Translations under genes and position numbers: made by a program
Shown here: positions 1 to 9,349 of the stretch, one piece after another
Layout: each line of letters opens with the position of its first letter
Position numbering within the stretch: the stretch's first letter is position 1
NCBI GenBank assembly: GCA_038878695.1
Contig: JAVZVD010000001.1
Span: forward strand, 124,001 to 188,000
DNA from: Fervidicoccaceae archaeon
Lineage (GTDB): Archaea > Thermoproteota > Thermoprotei_A > Sulfolobales > Fervidicoccaceae
DNA: 64,000 nucleotides
Direction of reading: 5' to 3'
The notes under the pieces: generated by a model
Databases searched by the model: none
What the model was told of the DNA's origin: nothing
The model's input: only the letters and a program-made list of their open reading frames with translations

Positions 1-1590
1 ATCCTTCTCATAGCCTCATCCACCCAGCTCGCGCCCGGAATCCTGGCTCTCTCTCTGGACCTGCTCGAGGCTCCCGGCTCTAGGGAATCTATCACCGCTC
101 TAGCGTTCGTTGCGCTCTCGAGCTTTGTCGTCGCGTTCGTTGGGGCTCTCCGCTCGCTGAGGTCTTCGATCGCGTGCGCTCTGTTCTTATCGTGGGTCAT
201 TGGGGCGAGCCTGTCCGGGGCTCTCTCGCGCGTCTCTACGTGCTTCCTAGCGGTGGGGACTTCAACTCTGCTCGCCGGATTAACGCTGACGCGTCTCGAG
301 CGAGGGAGACGGGAGCCCGGCACGAGAGAGGCTATTCTCGTGGTGGTCCTCACCTGGTTTCTCGTTCCACCGATATCCGCGCTGCCCGCGTGGCTAGCGC
401 TGAGGATGCCCTTCGTCGATCTCTGGTTCGAGAGCGTGAGCGGCTTCACGACCACGGGTTTCACAATCTTCGATGGAGGCGTGGACCACGCCGGAGTTCG
501 CGTTCCGAGAGTCGAGGAGCTTCACCCGGCTCTGATCCTCTGGAGAGCCTTCGCCCAGTGGGTCGGTGGGCTCGGAATAGTAGTGCTAAGCCTAGTCCTC
601 TTCACGCGACCCGGTCTGGCCGTCGTCAGGCTCGCCGAAGCCGAGACGCGGTTGGAGCGCATAGGGCTGAGCGTGAGGGCCACGCTGAGGGAGATGCTCA
701 AGCTCTACGCCGTAATAACGGTGATAGCTCTGCTCGCTCTGACGGCCGCCGGATTGAGAGGCCTCGACTCTCTCGCGCTGGCCCTCGCCGGAGTGGCCAC
801 GGGAGGTTTCTCGACGAGTTCTAACAGCGTTCAGTCCATCGCCTCCGCCGAGGTCCTGAGCGCGCTGATCATTGCAATGGTGCTCGGGGCGAGCAACTTC
901 AACGACCTTCACAGAGCGGTGAGCGAGCGCAGGAGTCCCCTGGCGTCTCCGGAGCTTAAGGCCATGGCAGTTATAATAGCGCTCTGGACTCCGGTCGGCG
1001 CCGCGATCCTGTGGAGCCACGGTTGGGGGAGCATGTGGGACTCGCTAGAGGCCTCGCTCTTTCACGTCGTGAGCGCTCTCACCACAACGGGCTTCCAATC
1101 AATGGACCTGAGCTCCGCTCCTGTGCCCTTCAAGGCCCTGCTCCTCCCCCTCATGATCTCGGGAGGCAGCGTTTTCTCGACTGCTGGCGGGATCAAGCTG
1201 ATGCGAGTTCTGATCCTAGCGCGCGCGGCACTCGAAGAGGCCGCCGGGCTCGAGAGGCCGCCGGGCCTCCTCAGGTCAATGAGGCTCGGCCGCTACGAAT
1301 TCGCCGAGAGCGAGATCATGAGAGCCGCCGTGGTGCTGGCACTCTATCTCGGGCTCGCGCTGGCCGGCTACATCTACGCGGTGATCAGACTCGCGGAGAG
1401 CGCCCCGACCTTCGACTTGCTCTTCGACGTGGTGAGCGCCTCGTGCAACGTGGGATTGAGCGCTGGCGTGATCGGCTCGGGTCTGCCGGTCGACCTGAAG
1501 GTGTTGCTCGGGCTGATCTTCACCGCCGGGAGGCTCGAGGTCCTCCCTCTGCTGTACATAGCGGGCTCCGCGACTAGGAGGAGGATATGA
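1..1590 (+). CDS. trkH: Trk-type potassium transporter membrane subunit (5' truncated by window edge)
   Basis: Membrane pore subunit of a Trk/Ktr potassium uptake system. The reading frame is open from base 1, so the N-terminus lies outside the window; the GTG at 253 is only an internal codon. The protein is very hydrophobic and shows the repeated pore-loop pattern of the family: GFTTTGFTIF, GVATGGFSTS, ALTTTGFQS and SCNVGLSAG, the four selectivity-filter loops of the M1-P-M2 repeats. These filters belong to TrkH/KtrB proteins; potassium specificity and dependence on a TrkA-type regulator are family knowledge. No TrkA gene is in the window. It ends 15 bp before the convergent metallophosphoesterase. 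Confidence 0.9.
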   Translation: MLLIASSTQLAPGILALSLDLLEAPGSRESITALAFVALSSFVVAFVGALRSLRSSIACALFLSWVIGASLSGALSRVSTCFLAVGTSTLLAGLTLTRLERGRREPGTREAILVVVLTWFLVPPISALPAWLALRMPFVDLWFESVSGFTTTGFTIFDGGVDHAGVRVPRVEELHPALILWRAFAQWVGGLGIVVLSLVLFTRPGLAVVRLAEAETRLERIGLSVRATLREMLKLYAVITVIALLALTAAGLRGLDSLALALAGVATGGFSTSSNSVQSIASAEVLSALIIAMVLGASNFNDLHRAVSERRSPLASPELKAMAVIIALWTPVGAAILWSHGWGSMWDSLEASLFHVVSALTTTGFQSMDLSSAPVPFKALLLPLMISGGSVFSTAGGIKLMRVLILARAALEEAAGLERPPGLLRSMRLGRYEFAESEIMRAAVVLALYLGLALAGYIYAVIRLAESAPTFDLLFDVVSASCNVGLSAGVIGSGLPVDLKVLLGLIFTAGRLEVLPLLYIAGSATRRRI

Positions 1591-1604
1591 AGGTTCCTCG
1601 ACCC

Positions 1605-2357
1605 TCATGGGCCGACGAGCTCGAAGAGACTGCGGAGCGGGGGGAACTCGAGAGGGGCCTCGCCCGGCTCCACCACCACGGGCACGGCCTCCTCGAGCAC
1701 TCCGTACTTCCTTATTATCGGAGATAGATAGTGCTCTCGGATCAGAGTAACGACGTTGCCAACCTGATAGTAGCCGGCCGCTGGTAGCACCACAGCAACC
1801 GCGCCCGTCCGCAGAGGGACGAAGAGGAAGCTCCGAATCTTCACTACACCCCCCAGCTCGTCAGGTATCCTAAGAGCGGGGTGTTCGTGACCTATCACCA
1901 AGAGCTCCCCAGCACGGGGCTCGCGCTTGGGCTCGACGTGTCCGTGGAGGACCAGGACTCCTCCGCTGAGTCCGAGCTCGTCGACGAGAGGGATATCGAA
2001 GCGGGAGGCTATGAGGTTCACGTAGTTGTCGTGATTTCCGCGGACCAGCTCGACCCTCTCGAATCTGTCTTTCGCCTCGGCGAAGATTCTCGAGAGCTCC
2101 TCGCGCTCCTGAGAGCTCAGCCTAGAGAAGCACTGCTTCACGTCGCCGTCTATTACGAGCTTCTTGGGCTCTACGGCCTCGCTGAGCCCCCTTATCAGCT
2201 CAAGGGCTTTCCTAAGCTGGAGGCGCGGCAGGTATACTCCTTCTCTTTGGGCCTCGCTCTCGAAGCCTAGATGCAGGTCGGCTATTATCGCTGTCTTGTC
2301 TACTCTGTGATAGAGAGCCGGATAGCCCGATACGATAGAGAGCGGGCCGAAGTCCAT
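1605..2357 (-). CDS. metallophosphoesterase (calcineurin-like)
   Basis: 250-residue protein with the calcineurin-like metallophosphoesterase signatures in order: ADLHLGFE near residue 27 (D-x-H), a GDVK motif near 70, GNHDNY near 106 and HGH near 138. It resembles the archaeal family of predicted phosphoesterases (COG1407), whose substrates are unknown. In this copy the second motif reads GDVKQCF, as in that family. It is divergent from the cystathionine enzyme and shares a palindromic TTAAATTTAA promoter with it. The ATG at 2357 lies about 50 nt from that promoter on its strand. Confidence 0.8.
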   Translation of the reverse strand: MDFGPLSIVSGYPALYHRVDKTAIIADLHLGFESEAQREGVYLPRLQLRKALELIRGLSEAVEPKKLVIDGDVKQCFSRLSSQEREELSRIFAEAKDRFERVELVRGNHDNYVNLIASRFDIPLVDELGLSGGVLVLHGHVEPKREPRAGELLVIGHEHPALRIPDELGGVVKIRSFLFVPLRTGAVAVVLPAAGYYQVGNVVTLIREHYLSPIIRKYGVLEEAVPVVVEPGEAPLEFPPLRSLFELVGP

Positions 2358-2400
2358 AGCGGATCCGCTGCGTTAGCCAAACGCTTCTCGACACACATCG

Positions 2401-2414
2401 GCTTAAATTTAAAT
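2401..2414. promoter_or_regulatory. bidirectional TATA-type promoter
   Basis: The palindromic core TTAAATTTAA is a TATA-like box readable on both strands between divergent genes. On the plus strand it predicts transcription from about 2436. The ATG at 2413 therefore overlaps the promoter and cannot start the plus-strand gene. Confidence 0.6.
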
Positions 2415-2457
2415 GCAAAGGGGCCCCCTAACCCCCCGACGCTATTGGGGTGAGACC

Positions 2458-3636
2458 TTGAGGGATTCTACGATTTGCGTCCACGGGCACGGCTTTTACG
2501 ACGAGAAGCTGGGGCTCTTCATCCCCCCAATATACGTGTCAACGGTCTACGAGCAGAGAGGAGAGACTCTCGCGACCGATAGGGGGACCGAGCTCAAGTA
2601 CGGTAGAGAGGAGAACCCGACGACGAGGTTCCTCGAGAGAGCCCTGGCGAAGCTCGAGCGGGGAGCGGATTCCCTGGCGTTCAACAGCGGCATGGCCGCT
2701 ATATCGGCTCTCCTAGTCCACGAGCTCGGGCCCGGCTCGAGGCTCCTCGTCCCACTCGAGGCGTACGGCTCGACTCTACAACTGTCTCAGCTCCTCGAGG
2801 CTAAGATGGGGTGTCGCGTCCACTTCGCGTGGCCCGACACGAGCGGGTTCGTAGAGAAGCTCCTGGAAGTGAGGCCCCACGTGGCCTTCGTCGAGAGCAT
2901 CACCAACCCGACACTCCGAGTGGTGGACGTGGTGGAAGTGGCCAAGGCCTGCCGCGACGTGGGCTGCAGGCTCATCGTCGATAACACGTTCGCCACGCCG
3001 CTCCTTCTCAAGCCGCTAGAGCGAGGCGCTCATTATGTAGTACACAGCCTCACCAAATACCTCGCCGGCCACAACGACGTAGTGGGCGGAGTCGTCGTGG
3101 CGGGAAGCGCCGATGCTCTGGTGAGTCCTGGTCCAGATGGGGTGAGCCTGTGGGATTGGAGGAGGCTGCTCGGGTCGATTATCCAGCCGCTGGACGCCTT
3201 CCTCGCCCTCCGAGGCCTGAAGACTCTCGAGCCGCGCTTTGCCAAGGTCTCGGCGACCGCTATGGCCGTGGCCGAGTTCCTCGAAGATCACCCGGCCGTT
3301 TCGAGAGTCTGCTATCCCGGTCTCCCCTCGAGCCCCTACAAGAGCGTCGCTGACAGGCTATTCGAGCGTAGGCTCTATGGGGGCGTCGTCTCGTTCGAGG
3401 TGAAGGGAGGGCGCGAGAAGGCCGTGAGCGTCTTAAAGAGGCTCAAGCTGATCAGGCCCTCGCCGAGTCTCGGCGCCACAGAGTCCCTCATGACCTACCC
3501 GCTCATCAGTGCGTCTAGGACTATACCCGAGCACGTGAGGGCGAAGCTAGGCATAACCGATGGCCTCCTCAGGCTCTCGGTGGGGCTCGAGGACGCGGAG
3601 GACATAATAGAGGACCTCGGCGGCGCTCTCAGCTAG
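2458..3636 (+). CDS. cystathionine gamma-synthase / gamma-lyase family PLP enzyme
   Basis: PLP-dependent enzyme of methionine/cysteine trans-sulfuration (Cys/Met metabolism family), about 392 residues, the usual length. Family marks include FNSGMAAI near residue 80, VDNTFATP near 165 and the PLP-lysine segment HSLTKYLAGHND near 190-200. Sequence alone does not separate gamma-synthase, gamma-lyase and O-acylhomoserine sulfhydrylase. I chose TTG 2458 rather than ATG 2413 because GGGGTGAG, a good ribosome-binding site, lies just upstream and 2413 falls inside the TATA box. An alternative reading adds 15 residues. A T6 run follows the stop. Confidence 0.88.
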   Translation: MRDSTICVHGHGFYDEKLGLFIPPIYVSTVYEQRGETLATDRGTELKYGREENPTTRFLERALAKLERGADSLAFNSGMAAISALLVHELGPGSRLLVPLEAYGSTLQLSQLLEAKMGCRVHFAWPDTSGFVEKLLEVRPHVAFVESITNPTLRVVDVVEVAKACRDVGCRLIVDNTFATPLLLKPLERGAHYVVHSLTKYLAGHNDVVGGVVVAGSADALVSPGPDGVSLWDWRRLLGSIIQPLDAFLALRGLKTLEPRFAKVSATAMAVAEFLEDHPAVSRVCYPGLPSSPYKSVADRLFERRLYGGVVSFEVKGGREKAVSVLKRLKLIRPSPSLGATESLMTYPLISASRTIPEHVRAKLGITDGLLRLSVGLEDAEDIIEDLGGALS

Positions 3637-3654
3637 TTCTAGCCGAGTCGGACC

Positions 3655-3670
3655 CGGCGGCGGTTTTTTC
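3655..3670 (+). terminator. oligo-T terminator after the cystathionine enzyme
   Basis: A GGCGGCGG stretch followed by six T residues (3664-3669), 27 bp after the stop, in the style of archaeal intrinsic termination. Confidence 0.5.
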
Positions 3671-3685
3671 CCCTTTGCCCTCTCG

Positions 3686-4882
3686 TCATTCTACTTGGAG
3701 AATGAAGCCCTTAAGGTACCTTAGCTCCGCGTCTCGTAACCTAGTCCAGGGGGTGGCGTTGATCGGGGCGTGCTCGTAGATCACGCGGAGTTGCACTCCG
3801 AGCTCGCTGGCCGCCTCATCGAGTACCTCGAGCAGCTCGCTCCTCTTGAGGAAATAGCTACAGCTGGACGCGTAGACGAGTCCCCCCCGCTCCGTGACCT
3901 TGAGGACGCCCTCGTAGAGTCTCCGATAGGCCATTAGGCCCCGCTCGCGGTGAGCTCTCGATGGGATAAAGGCCGGAGGGTCCGCTATCACCACGTCGAA
4001 TTTCCTTCTTTTGGCAACGAGCGAGTCTAGGAATCTCTCCACGCGCGCTCTAAGCGGCATGCCGCGCCCCTCCAGCCCGTTCATTGCCAGGTTCCTCTGC
4101 ATCACCTCTAGAGCGTCGAGGTCTTCCTCCACCATGACGGCGTGAGAGGCTCCGGCGAGCAGAGCGTGAATGGCGAAAGCTCCCGTGTAAGAGAATAAAT
4201 CGAGCACGCTCATGCCGTCGAGCTTCATGCGCGAGAGCCTGAGCCTAGCCTCGCGTTGGTCTAAGTAGAAGCCCGTCTTGTGGCCTCGAGCTAGATCGAC
4301 GAGGAACCTCGCGCTCCCCTCGATTATCACGGTCTCGGGAGGCCCTTCCCCCATCAGGAAGCCCGAGAAGATCGGCATTCCGAAGGTCTTTCTAGCTCTC
4401 TGGTCGTTCTTCAGGTAAACCCTTCGGCACCCCGTCACCTCCACGAGAGAGCGGGCCAGAAGCTCTGCGTGCTTGTCCCACCCCCAGCTCGTCGACTGCA
4501 CCACCGCGACGTCGTTGTACACGTCCACTACGAGGCCCGGCATGCCGTCGCTATCAGCGTAGACGAGCCTGTAGCCGCTCTCCTCGCTTTCTCTCGACAT
4601 TTTCCTGCGAGCGAGAGCGGCCTCCAGCCTCCACGCTATCAACTCCTCCAGGTCCTCCGGTGGGTCCTCGCCCACGTAGGCCAGAAGGCGGAGCCCCACC
4701 GCTCCTATCTTCTCGTAGAATCCGTAGCCCACGAGCTCTCCGCGGTAGAGGACTCGGACGTATTCGCCGACACCTAACGAGGGGTCTCCGTTGACCCACT
4801 TCGAGTATATAGTGTAGGCTCTGCTCTTGAGAAAGCGCTCCGAGCCCTCGAGGAGTCTGACCTCGGAGACGGGCCTGGGCAT
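3686..4882 (-). CDS. class I SAM-dependent rRNA methyltransferase (RlmI-like, PUA domain)
   Basis: 398-residue protein with the architecture of the RlmI/COG1092 family: an N-terminal PUA-like RNA-binding domain (about residues 1-75), a middle domain, and a C-terminal Rossmann methyltransferase. Motif I is VLDLFSYTGAF near residue 225 and the catalytic-region motif is ADPPAFIP near 305. Bacterial relatives methylate C5 of 23S rRNA cytosine; the archaeal target site is not established by sequence. The ATG at 4882 is well placed. It lies 34 bp downstream of the PolB3 stop on the same strand, so the two may be cotranscribed. Confidence 0.85.
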   Translation of the reverse strand: MPRPVSEVRLLEGSERFLKSRAYTIYSKWVNGDPSLGVGEYVRVLYRGELVGYGFYEKIGAVGLRLLAYVGEDPPEDLEELIAWRLEAALARRKMSRESEESGYRLVYADSDGMPGLVVDVYNDVAVVQSTSWGWDKHAELLARSLVEVTGCRRVYLKNDQRARKTFGMPIFSGFLMGEGPPETVIIEGSARFLVDLARGHKTGFYLDQREARLRLSRMKLDGMSVLDLFSYTGAFAIHALLAGASHAVMVEEDLDALEVMQRNLAMNGLEGRGMPLRARVERFLDSLVAKRRKFDVVIADPPAFIPSRAHRERGLMAYRRLYEGVLKVTERGGLVYASSCSYFLKRSELLEVLDEAASELGVQLRVIYEHAPINATPWTRLRDAELRYLKGFILQVE

Positions 4883-4916
4883 GGTCGTGCTACCGGGACC
4901 GCTCTCGGTCGATTCT

Positions 4917-7304
4917 CTACTTCCCTCCTCGCAGGAAGTCGAAGAGAGAGCGCTGCCCCGAGCGGGCCGCGCTCTTGAGCGCCGACTCCGAGACGCCGAA
5001 GTACTCTAATATCCTCATGGCGGCCGGCACGATCTGGTGATCAACGTAGTAGTCCGAGTCTATCTCGTCAAGACTGACCTGAAAGAAGGGCCTGGCTCTA
5101 TCGCTTATCTTCCCGGCTCCTTTCACCACGACGTAGCCTATCTTGTCGCCCGGCGAGATCTTCAGCCCCGCTTCCACGTACCTCTTCGCGGCCATCACGT
5201 GAGGAGCGTCGACCTCATAGTCTTCGATCCTCCTCGTGAGGGTCTTCCATATGGTGAGCTTTTCTATCGGAACTTCGCGGCGTCTCAGCTTTTCGATGAG
5301 CTCTCTCACGTACTGCACGGCCCTCTCGGTTCTGCCCTCCTCGAGGACGAGCCTTGCCACCTCGAATTGCACCTCCTTCGCCACCTCGGCCCAATCGCCT
5401 CTGATTGCCTCGAAGCCTACCACGTCGGTGAGGCCCTCGACGGTCAGACCGACGTAGCGCTTCTTGGCCTCAGTGAAGAACACCTTCTTGTAGAGTTTGT
5501 CGAGCTTTATGTCGAAGCCGAGCTCCTCTTCGACCCACTTCGAGAACTCCTCGACCTTCTCGGGGTCGTATTTGACGAAGAGGCTGTCCGTGTCGCCGTA
5601 GACTACGTCGAGGCCGAGCTCGCGGGCCTTCTTTATGGCTGCCGTGATGCTGTGCCGGCCCCATGCCGTAACGGCCTCGGCGCACTCTCTGCAGTACCAC
5701 CTAGCGACCGCCCAGCCCATATAGCCGTAGGCCGCGTTCGCGAGGACCTTCATGGCCTTCTGGCGCTCGTCTAGCACCTGATACTCCGGCGAGTCTCGAG
5801 GCAGCTTCTTCAGTTCTTCCCTGATCCTCCGACGAGCCTCGAGGAGAGACTCGAGAACGCTCCTGAAGAGGCCGGGCGGGCTCTTCCTGAATTTGTGACC
5901 CACGTCGGGGGCCACGTAGACGTCGCTCTCCTCCTCGTCTCCCCTCACCAGGGTATCTGGCCCTATGTTGTACCTGACCATGATCGTGGGATACATGCTG
6001 GTAAAGTCTAGGACGGCGACGTTCTCGTGGACGCCGGGCCTCGGCTTCAGCACAACCGCGCCTTTGTAGGTCTCGTAGCCTCTCTCGACCCTATTGGGCA
6101 CGAGCTCCCCCCGCTTGCTGGCCTGGCGCATGAGATAGAACTCAAGCCTAAAGCCCACGCTGGCCGCCATGACCTGGTCGAGGGGGATCCCCGTCAGGCT
6201 CGAGAGCTGTACGCCGAAGGGCAGGAACTTATCGGCTAGAAGGCGCGTGGACACCACGTCGTCTCGATTATACTTGAGAAGCCTGGACCTACCCTCGAGC
6301 CCGGAGTCCCAGAGCCTCGGTATCTCGTACCAAGCCACGATCTCCCTCTCGCTGGATTTCATTACGCCGAGGTAATCACAGACCTCGTCGAGAGTCTTCA
6401 TCTTGACCTCGTGTATTTCCTCCGCGAAGTCGTAGAGGTCGACGTTTAGTCTGCCCTGAATGCTCACGTGGCCGTGGACGCTGGGCGAGGGCTCGGCCCC
6501 CGCTCTTCTCCCGACGTCGAGCTTTACGCCCAACCTCTTGGCTCTCTCCTGAAGATAAGGCCAGTCGAATCTGTTGCTGTTGTAACCTACTATTACGTCG
6601 GGGTCGTAGCGGAGGATCTCTTCGACGAATCTCCTAATGAGCTCCGCGTCGCCGTCGGCGGCTACGAGTTGGCGGACTTCTCCGTTCGCGATGCCGATTA
6701 TTATTATTTTATCTACCTCGGGCCTGGGGGTCCCGGCGGGGTTGTAGACCTCTATGTCGAACGCGAGGACTCTGAGATTGGGGGGGGTCTTGACCTCGGA
6801 GAGCTCGACGGGATCTGAGACGAGCTCGTAGACCTCGTCTACGCGTAGGTCGTGCCTCGGAGTCGAGACCCTCTCGGCCTCGGCCTCGTACCATCTCAGA
6901 GGCTTGAGGTCTTTATCGATCATGTACCTCAGCGTGAATCTCACGTCCGCCTCCAAGACCTCCTCCACCTCGGAGAGCTCGGCCACTTTCTCGCGATATT
7001 CTCTGACGGCCTCCGGGATCACCGTGGTTATCTTCAGAGCCTTAACGGGTCTCCCGTAGTACTTCCTATCGACGACTTCGACCCCGATTATCGGCGAACG
7101 GGGCACGCTGAGCGCGAGTATTTTCCTCTCGAGCTCGGCGAAGTCCCCGGCTCCGCGCCTCGGGATGACATAGAAGTAAGGCCTGAACCTCCTCTCGAGT
7201 AAGACTAGAGAGCGCCCCGTCTCGCTCTTCGCCCAGAGCAATAGGACGGGCTCTCTGCCTTCTATCTCGTAAGTCACGTCGAGCAGAGCGAATTTCACTC
7301 TCAA
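4917..7304 (-). CDS. family B DNA polymerase (PolB3-like)
   Basis: DNA-dependent DNA polymerase of 795 residues. The exonuclease domain has Exo I FDIEVYNP near 185 and Exo II around VGYNSNRFDWP near 240, indicating proofreading. The polymerase domain has motif A DFTSMYPTIM near 430, motif B KVLANAAYGYMGW near 520 and motif C VYGDTDS near 570. Its length and N-terminus (YEIEGREPVLLLW) match the crenarchaeal PolB3 group rather than the longer PolB1 protein also present here at 52.7 kb. The start is TTG 7304; GTG 7298 is the main alternative. A further small gene lies upstream on the same strand. Confidence 0.95.
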   Translation of the reverse strand: MRVKFALLDVTYEIEGREPVLLLWAKSETGRSLVLLERRFRPYFYVIPRRGAGDFAELERKILALSVPRSPIIGVEVVDRKYYGRPVKALKITTVIPEAVREYREKVAELSEVEEVLEADVRFTLRYMIDKDLKPLRWYEAEAERVSTPRHDLRVDEVYELVSDPVELSEVKTPPNLRVLAFDIEVYNPAGTPRPEVDKIIIIGIANGEVRQLVAADGDAELIRRFVEEILRYDPDVIVGYNSNRFDWPYLQERAKRLGVKLDVGRRAGAEPSPSVHGHVSIQGRLNVDLYDFAEEIHEVKMKTLDEVCDYLGVMKSSEREIVAWYEIPRLWDSGLEGRSRLLKYNRDDVVSTRLLADKFLPFGVQLSSLTGIPLDQVMAASVGFRLEFYLMRQASKRGELVPNRVERGYETYKGAVVLKPRPGVHENVAVLDFTSMYPTIMVRYNIGPDTLVRGDEEESDVYVAPDVGHKFRKSPPGLFRSVLESLLEARRRIREELKKLPRDSPEYQVLDERQKAMKVLANAAYGYMGWAVARWYCRECAEAVTAWGRHSITAAIKKARELGLDVVYGDTDSLFVKYDPEKVEEFSKWVEEELGFDIKLDKLYKKVFFTEAKKRYVGLTVEGLTDVVGFEAIRGDWAEVAKEVQFEVARLVLEEGRTERAVQYVRELIEKLRRREVPIEKLTIWKTLTRRIEDYEVDAPHVMAAKRYVEAGLKISPGDKIGYVVVKGAGKISDRARPFFQVSLDEIDSDYYVDHQIVPAAMRILEYFGVSESALKSAARSGQRSLFDFLRGGK

Positions 7305-7391
7305 CCAGGCACACCGCTGAGGGCCGGGGGAGCTCTACCGGTTTGACTCGCGGATCTAGTTGAAATCCGTTATCGGGCCGGCTCTCCGAGA

Positions 7392-7844
7392 TTACCTGCG
7401 AGACCTCGGGACGTGGGAGAGCTCCGCCTCGGCGTCCACGGTCGCCACCTTGGGTCTGAGCTTCTCCACGGCCACGCGCACTCTCTCTTTGAAGTCCTCT
7501 GGCACCGAGGCCTTCTCGAGCGCCTCTCTGCCCGCCCCAGTGAGCTTGAGCTTTCTCGCTCTGCCCGACACCTCGAGAAGCTCAACGTAGAGGAGGGAGA
7601 GTATGTCGTCGCGCAGCATTTTGTTAATGAGCGCCCCCCCGAGCTGAACGAAGGAGTACCCGAGGTCTATGCCTTGGCTCTTCAGCTCATTCAGCATGTA
7701 GGAGAGGGCCTTCTCGCTTATCTCGCCGTAGGCGTTCACTACGAAGAGCAGCTTCATTAGACGGTCGCTGCGTAGGACCTGGTCCAGAGTCACCATCTGC
7801 TTTGCCTCGATCTTTATCTCCTTCCGCTTCTCGGTGGTGGACAA
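7392..7844 (-). CDS. conserved archaeal protein, possible winged-helix
   Basis: 150 residues, not confidently recognised. It is rich in helix-forming segments. Residues about 25-110 could form a winged helix (LMKLLFVVNAYGEISEKA, then RARKLKLTGAGREALEKA, which resembles a wing and helix). The N-terminus is highly charged. It is divergent from the TIP49 gene and shares an inverted-repeat/TATA region with it, and precedes polB3 by about 90 bp. Normal codon use and conserved-looking composition support a real gene. A regulatory or DNA-associated role is only a guess. Confidence 0.65.
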   Translation of the reverse strand: MSTTEKRKEIKIEAKQMVTLDQVLRSDRLMKLLFVVNAYGEISEKALSYMLNELKSQGIDLGYSFVQLGGALINKMLRDDILSLLYVELLEVSGRARKLKLTGAGREALEKASVPEDFKERVRVAVEKLRPKVATVDAEAELSHVPRSRR

Positions 7845-7856
7845 TTGAACTCACCT

Positions 7857-7900
7857 TTAGCGCTCGCGCTAAGGCTTTACGCCTCTAGCCTTTAAATAAG
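7857..7900. promoter_or_regulatory. inverted repeat and TATA box between divergent genes
   Basis: TTAGCG-CTCG-CGCTAA (7857-7872) is a perfect 6-bp inverted repeat with a 4-bp spacer. It is followed by CCTTTAAATAAG (about 7889-7900), a strong TATA box placed about 30 nt ahead of the TIP49 start at 7931. The palindrome sits between this TATA box and the start of the minus-strand gene, so it could be an operator for either gene. Confidence 0.45.
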
Positions 7901-7930
7901 AAGCTCGAGCGCGCGGGGGGTCGACTCGCT

Positions 7931-9280
7931 TTGTCGGTCATCGAGGAGGTCAGGCCTAGGGTCTTCAAGAGAGTCGGCTTCCACAGTCACATCAAGGGCC
8001 TGGGCCTTGACGAGAGCGGCAAAGCGAAGAGAGTAGCGGACGGCATGGTCGGCCAAGAAGAGGCCAGAGAGGCCGCTGGCATAGTTGTCCAAATGATCCG
8101 AGAGGGCAAGATGGCGGGTCGCGGTATACTGCTGGTCGGTCCGAGTGGGACGGGCAAGACCGCTCTGGCGGTAGCGATAGCGAGGGAGCTGGGCGAGGAC
8201 ACCCCCTTCGTCGAGTTCGGGGGCTCCGAGGTCTTCTCGACGGATTTGAAGAAGACCGAGCTCCTGATGCAGACTCTCAGAAAGGCCATAGGAGTCAGAC
8301 TGAGAGAGAAGAGGCTCGTCTACGAGGGAGTGGTCAAGGACCTCAAAGTGAGGAGAGTCAGCCACCCCTTCAATCCCTACCTCAAGATACCCAGGGAGGC
8401 CAAGATAACGCTGGAGACAAAAGACGACAGCCTCACGCTTACGGTTACCGAGGAGATAGCTCGCCAGCTCATACAAGAGGGGGTCAGGATCAACGACGTC
8501 ATCTGGCTCGACGCAGAGACTGGGAGAGTCTTCAGAGAGGGAAGGGTCAGAGGAGACGGCGGATACGACGTGAGCGCCGTCAGAATAGTCGAGATGCCCA
8601 GAGGGCCCGTCAAGAAGGAGAAAGAGATCGTGAACACTGTGACGCTGCACGATCTAGACGTCTACGTGGCGAGCAAGAGAGTCGGGCTCGAGCTTCTGCT
8701 GGGCTTCGCTGCGCCCAGAGAGATAGGACACGAGGTCAGGAAGATGGTCGACGAGGAGGTCAAGAGGCTCGTCGAGTCGAGAAAGGCCGAGATGGTGCCG
8801 GGGGTCCTGTTCATAGACGACGCGCACATGTTGGACCTGGAGACGTTTAGCTTTCTGTCCGAGGCGATGGAGAGCGAGCTGGCTCCCATCCTGATCCTAG
8901 CGACGAATCGAGGCTTCACCAAGATTCGAGGGACGGATCTCGTGTCTCCTCACGGCATACCGCTCGACCTCCTCGATCGCCTCTTGATAATAGTGACGAG
9001 GCCGTACACGAGGGACGAGATACGAGAGATCCTCATGATAAGAGCCGACGAGGAGGAGGTCCCCCTAGAGAAGGAGGCCCTGGAGAGGCTGGCCGATGTG
9101 GGCATCGAGAGGAGCCTGCGGTACGCCGTTCAGCTCCTCGAGCCTGCTAGGATAATCGCAGCTAGAAAAGGGCGCCCAAAGGTGACCGTGGAGGATGTGG
9201 AGGAGGCCGCGAGGCTCTTCCTCGACTTGAAGCGCAGCACGGAGTATGTAGCGAAGCACGAGGAGCTTATGTTGAAGTGA
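7931..9280 (+). CDS. TIP49/RuvB-like AAA+ ATPase
   Basis: 449-residue homologue of eukaryotic RuvBL1/RuvBL2 (TIP49). Walker A is GPSGTGKTAL near residue 74 and Walker B is LFIDDAHML near 295. Between them lies the long OB-like insertion (about residues 120-280) that defines TIP49 proteins. Eukaryotic relatives act in chromatin remodelling and snoRNP/complex assembly; the archaeal role is unknown. Start TTG 7931 gives SVIEEVRP, the expected N-terminus. It is nearly leaderless from the TATA box at about 7889. gcvH follows after about 70 bp. Confidence 0.92.
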   Translation: MSVIEEVRPRVFKRVGFHSHIKGLGLDESGKAKRVADGMVGQEEAREAAGIVVQMIREGKMAGRGILLVGPSGTGKTALAVAIARELGEDTPFVEFGGSEVFSTDLKKTELLMQTLRKAIGVRLREKRLVYEGVVKDLKVRRVSHPFNPYLKIPREAKITLETKDDSLTLTVTEEIARQLIQEGVRINDVIWLDAETGRVFREGRVRGDGGYDVSAVRIVEMPRGPVKKEKEIVNTVTLHDLDVYVASKRVGLELLLGFAAPREIGHEVRKMVDEEVKRLVESRKAEMVPGVLFIDDAHMLDLETFSFLSEAMESELAPILILATNRGFTKIRGTDLVSPHGIPLDLLDRLLIIVTRPYTRDEIREILMIRADEEEVPLEKEALERLADVGIERSLRYAVQLLEPARIIAARKGRPKVTVEDVEEAARLFLDLKRSTEYVAKHEELMLK

Positions 9281-9349
9281 GCTAGGTAAAAACTCGATGG
9301 GAAAGTAGAAAAAGATCGGCGCGTGATGATGATCGGGTGAGCTGTGCTC

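Noticed and set aside
2413-2457. ATG 2413 as the start of the cystathionine enzyme
   Set aside because: The codon lies in the TATA box and before the predicted transcription start; TTG 2458 has a good ribosome-binding site.
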